From: Hypomyces perniciosus | Taxonomy: Eukaryota > Ascomycota > Sordariomycetes > Hypocreales > Hypocreaceae | Direction: 5' to 3' | Length of the DNA stretch: 64,000 nucleotides | Assembly: GCA_008477525.1 (NCBI GenBank) | Contig: SPDT01000008.1 | Coordinates: 1 to 64,000, forward strand | Shown: piece by piece, positions 59,386 through 64,000 of the stretch | Layout: every line of letters starts with the position of its first letter | How positions within the stretch are numbered: the stretch's first letter is position 1 | Position numbers and translations under genes: made by a program | The notes under the pieces: model-generated | The model's database searches: none | Seen by the model: only the letters and a program-made list of their open reading frames with translations | What the model was told of the DNA's origin: nothing

Positions 59386-59611
59386 TGTAACGGGTGTAGC
59401 CTAACTGGAAAGCACGCAGTTAGGGCACCTCTGTATTGTCTATCTATAGCTGAAGGAAGGAAGCTCTATACTAGCTATGTATGCGTTATATAGTTGTGCG
59501 TATAGGGTTGTGGCCGAGGTGGTTTCCTAATTAGGTAAGCGGTCTAGTATTGGTCGTATTTCCGGATTCGGCGTAGTCGTGATTCCGGGAGACATGGCCT
59601 AGCCTGTGACA
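59386..59611 (-). repeat. 5' LTR of chromovirus
   Basis: 226 bp, identical to 54191-54416. It holds the predicted TATA box, transcription start and self-primer. Confidence 0.97.
59441..59492 (-). promoter_or_regulatory. LTR core promoter: TATA box and predicted start site
   Basis: Sense TATATAA (59492-59486) is followed 41 nt later, measured from its first base, by AGCTATAGATA (59451-59441). If transcription starts at the A at 59451, the first 11 nt of the RNA are the primer that pairs with the PBS. The spacing from TATA to the proposed start is normal for Pol II. The start site is inferred, not measured. Confidence 0.65.
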
Positions 59612-59616
59612 GCACT

Positions 59617-59902
59617 GACCAATTATTAGGAAGTGATTACCGCGCTATAAGTAATTACTTAAACGCTTACTATACTAAAACATATAATTATTTACTTAAT
59701 TACTGTACTATTGCAGTAATTGCAGTAATATTTACTGGAATATTAATAATCGTATATAGATCTCCTTTATATATATATAATTCATTTATTATTTATTTAA
59801 TATAATTGTTTAAGCAGTTATTAATAAATTACATTTACTAGAACTACCTATTCTATAAAATTATAACTATATTACCTTATTTAATATTTATCTTTAACCT
59901 TT
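59617..59902. other. AT-rich RIP-damaged flank
   Basis: No gene or motif seen. It marks the abrupt return to RIP-mutated sequence beyond the chromovirus. Confidence 0.5.
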
Positions 59903-60168
59903 TGTTGGGTTGAGTAGGCTGGGGCCCTACCGCTTGCCGGCGCTAGGGAGCTCTTATCTGCTATGTAAGCAGATACGAGCTAACATATATACCGCGTAAG
60001 CGATATATTAGACTATGCAGGCACTTATAAAGCGCCTGCATACAGCTTCTTCTTTGTGTTAGCTATATATATATATAGCGAGGCTATTACGGCATATTCT
60101 CTTTCATAAAATTAAGCTTCGTTTCCTATCTCTCTATACTTTATATAGCTGTGCCGCGCTCCGTTACA
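59903..60168 (+). repeat. 5' LTR, family D (third copy)
   Basis: 266 bp, from TGTTGGGTTGAGTAGGC to CTCCGTTACA, with TG and CA ends intact. Confidence 0.92.
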
Positions 60169-60182
60169 GTTATAAGCCCAGG
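60169..60182 (+). promoter_or_regulatory. Half-tRNA primer-binding site, family D
   Basis: GTTATAAGCCCAGG abuts the LTR, as in the other family D copies. Confidence 0.72.
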
Positions 60183-60199
60183 TAGTAATTATTAAAGTT

Positions 60200-63100
60200 A
60201 CTAGAAACTTCTACTTTAATATTATATCTCTCTTTATACCCTTTACCCTCGCCTTTAAGCTGCTAAAGCTATCTTTTATAATAAATAATATAAAGGATAT
60301 CGCTTTTATAAAGCTGGAATTAATAGTCTAGTAAATTAAGTGGATTACTGTTCTAACCAATTATGCAACTACTGGTAAGGTCTAGAATAAGATTAATTTT
60401 AATCTCCCTAATTAGTTAAATAACTATTTCCCTGCTATTAGGCTATTTACTTTAATAGAAGTAAAGGAGTATATAGTATAAGAGTTTAGTCTTAATGCCT
60501 CTATAGCAAATATCTCTATTTACTATAATAGTATACTTTAGGAGTATTAGTTTAATATTACTGTAAATAAAGAGAAAAGGAAGGCTAGCGATATAATTTT
60601 AAATTAGATCTAGAAGATAGTTAACTCTAGTATTTATACTTTAATCTTAATAGACCTTAAAGCTACAGCCTTAGCCTCTACTGCTACTAAAGCAGCCTAT
60701 AATAATAACAGGGACTTTAACATTAAGTTTACTATTCGCTAAATTATTAAGAAGTTTAAAGACTAACTAGCTTTTTGCAAGGATAGAATATATAAAGAAG
60801 TATATTTATCCTATTAATATATACTATATAAAGTAGAGCGCGGGAATATTAAACTAAAAGTATAGTATACCTATTAGGTGTATATTTATATAAATGCAGT
60901 AAAGTATAAGCTTTTAAAGGTTATAGGAATAGCTTTTTAAATAGCTTTCTTTAAAGCTATTAGAGTATACTTTACCTTAAACTTTACTGCCTATTATTTA
61001 TATTATATAGATAGCCTAATTAAGAGCAGTAAAATACATAGGATTTTCTCTTTTAATTAACTTAGATAGCTTTTCCTAAATACTTTAAAAAATACAGAAA
61101 ACTATATTTATAGCTTTTATATAATATTTAGTAACTGCTTTAATAATATATTAGGCAGTAGTAATATACACTTAAAGCCTCTTATTAATAAAGAGTGCCT
61201 TTATAGACTTAAAAGGCATATTTAGCCCTTAAACGACTATAGTAAAGTATATACTGCATTTACTGGAAGGCCTAATAAAAAAGGGAAATATACTTTTATA
61301 TTTAAGTAGGCTATAAAGATTTATGCGCGCTTATAAGAAGATAAATAGTAGGCTATATGCAAAAGGTTTAGTAAAAGGGGTATTAACTTTACTGCTTTAA
61401 TATAAAAAGGAATAGCCTTAATAATTATAGCTGCTTTAATTTCCCTAGGCCTAATTGATAAGGAAGATGCGAGCCTTATAATATACTTAACAAGCATATT
61501 AATATATATTAATATATAGGATATACTTTACTGCCTCTTTTAAAGTACCCTTTTTAATATATATAATACTATTTATCTTATAAATAGCAGGAATTACTTT
61601 ATTCCTAGCTCCTTTATCCTAAGTATAAAAGAGGATTATATTAAAGTAGGAGGTGCTAGCTATTAGATAGTTAAAAGCGGTTATTGTCTAATAAAGGATA
61701 CTTTCTATAATCTATATTAAAAAATAGCGCGCTTTATTAAGCTTTTAGATATAGCTATAGTTAAAGGATTCTATATTAATATTATATTTTTGTTAAAGCT
61801 TTAGACAGCAGGGATTTAGCTAATAGGGTGCAATAATATACTTTATACTAGTATAACCAATTTAAATATTATTATAGGGAAAGTCAAGTATAGGTATAAT
61901 CTTCTGTTTCTTTAATATAAGCCCCTATCGCTTTATATTGCCTTTAACCTTAAATATACTATATTAAATAACTTAATAGCTTTTCTTATACTTTTTAACA
62001 TAGACTATAGAATTTATATAGAATTAAAAAGTAGGAGAAGATTAATATATAATCCTTTAATATAATAATATGACTTTAAATAGCTTAGAATTTATAATTA
62101 GGATATTTAGGCCTAGAAGCGCTTAAAGCGCTTATAAAGAATGCAAGGAATATGTGTATTAAGGGAACTATATATATAGAATATAAGGTTTATGCTTTTA
62201 TATATATGAAATAGGTTATCTTTTATAGACTGTTTAATAGATAAGTATTACGACTATTCTTTAAAGTATACTGGGATCTTTAAGACTATTTTAAGGGCTA
62301 TAATAGGGATAACTGGCTTTTAATACTTAAAGAAGAATATACTACATAGCTATATATATACCTTTAATTAAATAAAAAAGAAGAAACTGTTTTTAATACT
62401 CTTTTTAGCTTTATAAATATAGTAAAAATATAATATAATATCTCTATATACTTTTTTAGGCAAGATAATAAAAAAGCTATAATTGCAGTTAAGAGCTTGT
62501 TATACTTTTAGATCTAGGCCAATATAAAGGGTATTATTTTAAAGCTTGCCTTTTCCTATATATATAAACTAAATAGCGCGTTAAAATAGGCAGGATAGGA
62601 AGTTATAAATAAGTCGATTAAAATACTTAAAGCTATAGGTTATGTAACTAACTTATAGCTAAAGAGTGCAAAAGCTATAGTATATATTATTAATATAAGT
62701 CCTATATATAGCTTTAATATAATATCACTTATCGATAAATTAAAGTAATAGTTCTGCGACTTTATACCCCTTTTAATAAAGGAGCCTTCCGCGGACCTAT
62801 AGCTAGATTAAAGCGGTCTCTATATATATAGCTGCTGCGCCTATATATTTAATAAAGACTGCAAGGCTAGCCAGAAAAAGAGAGAATTTAAAACTAAGCC
62901 TAAAGGGCTAATTAAATATTTTATTAGCTATACTATAAATAATATATATTATATTTAATTACCCTACTTAGTAAAGATTATTATTATAAAGAATATATAA
63001 TTTAATAAAACTAGCTTTTTTAATAGTAATAATAAAATTGCGGATAAGCTATCTATAGCTTAATTAAATAAGCTATTTAATAAAGTTAAAGAAAATAAAC

Positions 63101-64000
63101 TAGAATTTAAACTTTTCCCTATATATATTCCTGCAGTAAAAAATACCTTTATAGGTAATATAAAAAAAGAAAGTATACCTTTAAAGGTTATAGAGATATA
63201 AAGTATTAAAGACAGTTTAATAAACGCTTTAAATAAGCTACTAGTATACTTAAAAGGACCTTTTAGTCTTTAAATATTAAAGGCTACCTTAAAATAGTTA
63301 ATCTTTATAGATAATACTAGTGCATTAATAGGAACCTTAGGCAATATTTTAGTAAGTAATTTACCTTTTTCTGTAAAGAGGGATATAGCGGAAGAATAGC
63401 CTTGTATATAAAAGGTATATAACCTAATAGAGGAGGATAGTCTACTAAAGCTAAAAGCAGACCAGTATATAAAAGACTCGCTTACTTTTATAAAAGAAAA
63501 GCAGACTTTTAAGGAAATGCCAGCTAATAATCCTTTAAGCGGCAGAGCAGTAGCTGATATTTATAGGAGTTTAAGACTTTAAGGGAAGTAACCTGTAAGA
63601 AAAGCTAATAAATATCTCCTAATATATAAGATTAAAATATATATTTTAAGCACTGCTTTTAAAAATAATAAGCCTAGTATATACTTAATAATTACTAGGC
63701 TTTTTAGTTTACTGCTATATTAATTACTGCTTAATTAATAAAAGCTAATAAGTAATAAATTAAAGAGTGCAGAAATAATATTTACTATTTTTAATATAGC
63801 AATAAACTATAAATCTTCCTTTTAAAAAAATATAGCTTTTAATAAGCTAACTGTTTACTAGGAGGATTTAATAAAATTGCTAAAAGACTAGAAAGAGTTT
63901 ATAAAATACCTATTTAAAGATAAGTTTAAGTAAACTGCGCGTAATAAAATTAATTTTCTGCGTGTAAAAGGGACCTAGTAAGAGATACTATACTTAAAGG
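60200..64000 (+). pseudogene. Copia family D gag-pol, partial and RIP-destroyed
   Basis: Follows 38830-42640 position for position: Gag region about 60250-61350, pre-integrase near 62100-62230 (at 'gcctagaagcgcttaaagcg'), and integrase about 62250-62790. The window ends at the block equivalent to the start of RT. Stops are frequent at former Gln and Trp codons. No product is expected. Confidence 0.82.

Larger units (their letters stand above)
54191..59611 (-). mobile_element. Near-intact Ty3/gypsy chromovirus
   Basis: A 5,421-bp minus-strand LTR retrotransposon. The two 226-bp LTRs are identical base for base and flanked by a perfect TSD GCACT (54186-54190 and 59612-59616). Internal order in sense is PBS, gag, nucleocapsid frame, pol with C-terminal chromodomain, and PPT, as in fungal chromoviruses (Tf1/MAGGY type). 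There is no RIP damage, in sharp contrast to its right-hand flank. Identical LTRs mean a very recent insertion. The only doubtful point is the gag/nucleocapsid frame break. Confidence 0.96.
59903..64000 (+). mobile_element. Ty1/copia family D, third copy (runs off window)
   Basis: A 5' LTR followed by PBS and gag-pol, collinear with 38525-42640. The right end, including most of RT and the 3' LTR, lies beyond the window. It is more RIP-mutated than the 38.5-kb copy. Confidence 0.9.

Overview
The window looks like a subtelomeric, pericentromeric or other repeat-rich compartment of a filamentous ascomycete (Pezizomycotina). About 50 kb (1 to ~50.2 kb, plus 59.6-64 kb) is extremely AT-rich, dense in TpA and free of usable reading frames. 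Recognisable retroelement proteins can still be read through TAA/TAG/TGA at former Gln, Arg and Trp codons. This is the signature of repeat-induced point mutation (RIP; CpA to TpA on either strand). Chromovirus, Ty1/copia and LINE elements, and a fungal subgroup-C GH18 chitinase relic with a short GT-AG intron, support the assignment. The species cannot be named from this sequence.

Layout. 1-2.0 kb: degenerate Ty3/gypsy pol with two odd pyrimidine-rich patches, then a ~25-bp tandem repeat. 3.4-4.0 kb: solo LTR of copia family C. 4.6-11.1 kb: full-length family C copia element (minus). 11.1-17.5 kb: degenerate gypsy element (minus). 17.5-26.8 kb: second family C copia (plus, 5' LTR lost), interrupted by a ~3.3-kb terminal-inverted-repeat transposon (itself holding a solo LTR) and by a solo LTR of another family (E). 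26.8-28.3 kb: 3' end of an unassigned LTR element. 28.3-35.3 kb: full-length family D copia (minus). 35.6-49.4 kb: a four-deep nest: family E LTR > family C solo LTR > LINE (minus) > full-length family D copia (plus, 38.5-45.7 kb), each step marked by a target-site duplication (TSD) except the outermost, whose TSD is doubtful. 49.4-50.2 kb: simple-repeat-rich spacer.

50.2-54.2 kb is a small island of normal composition. It carries a divergent pair of broken genes: a small secreted protein (minus) and a LysM/chitin-binding GH18 subgroup-C chitinase that lacks its catalytic domain (plus). Next comes a short TIR element containing a 5'-truncated LINE copy and a Pol III-like unit.

54.2-59.6 kb is the one intact-looking element: a minus-strand Ty3/gypsy chromovirus with two identical 226-bp LTRs, a perfect GCACT TSD, a 1,241-residue Pol (protease, RT, RNase H, integrase, chromodomain) and an 11-nt match between LTR and primer-binding site that predicts Tf1-type self-priming. 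59.9-64 kb is a third, RIP-damaged family D copia copy that runs off the window.

No complete host gene is present. The window records repeated transposition, RIP, and one later insertion that RIP has not touched. LTR families are labelled C, D and E here for convenience only.
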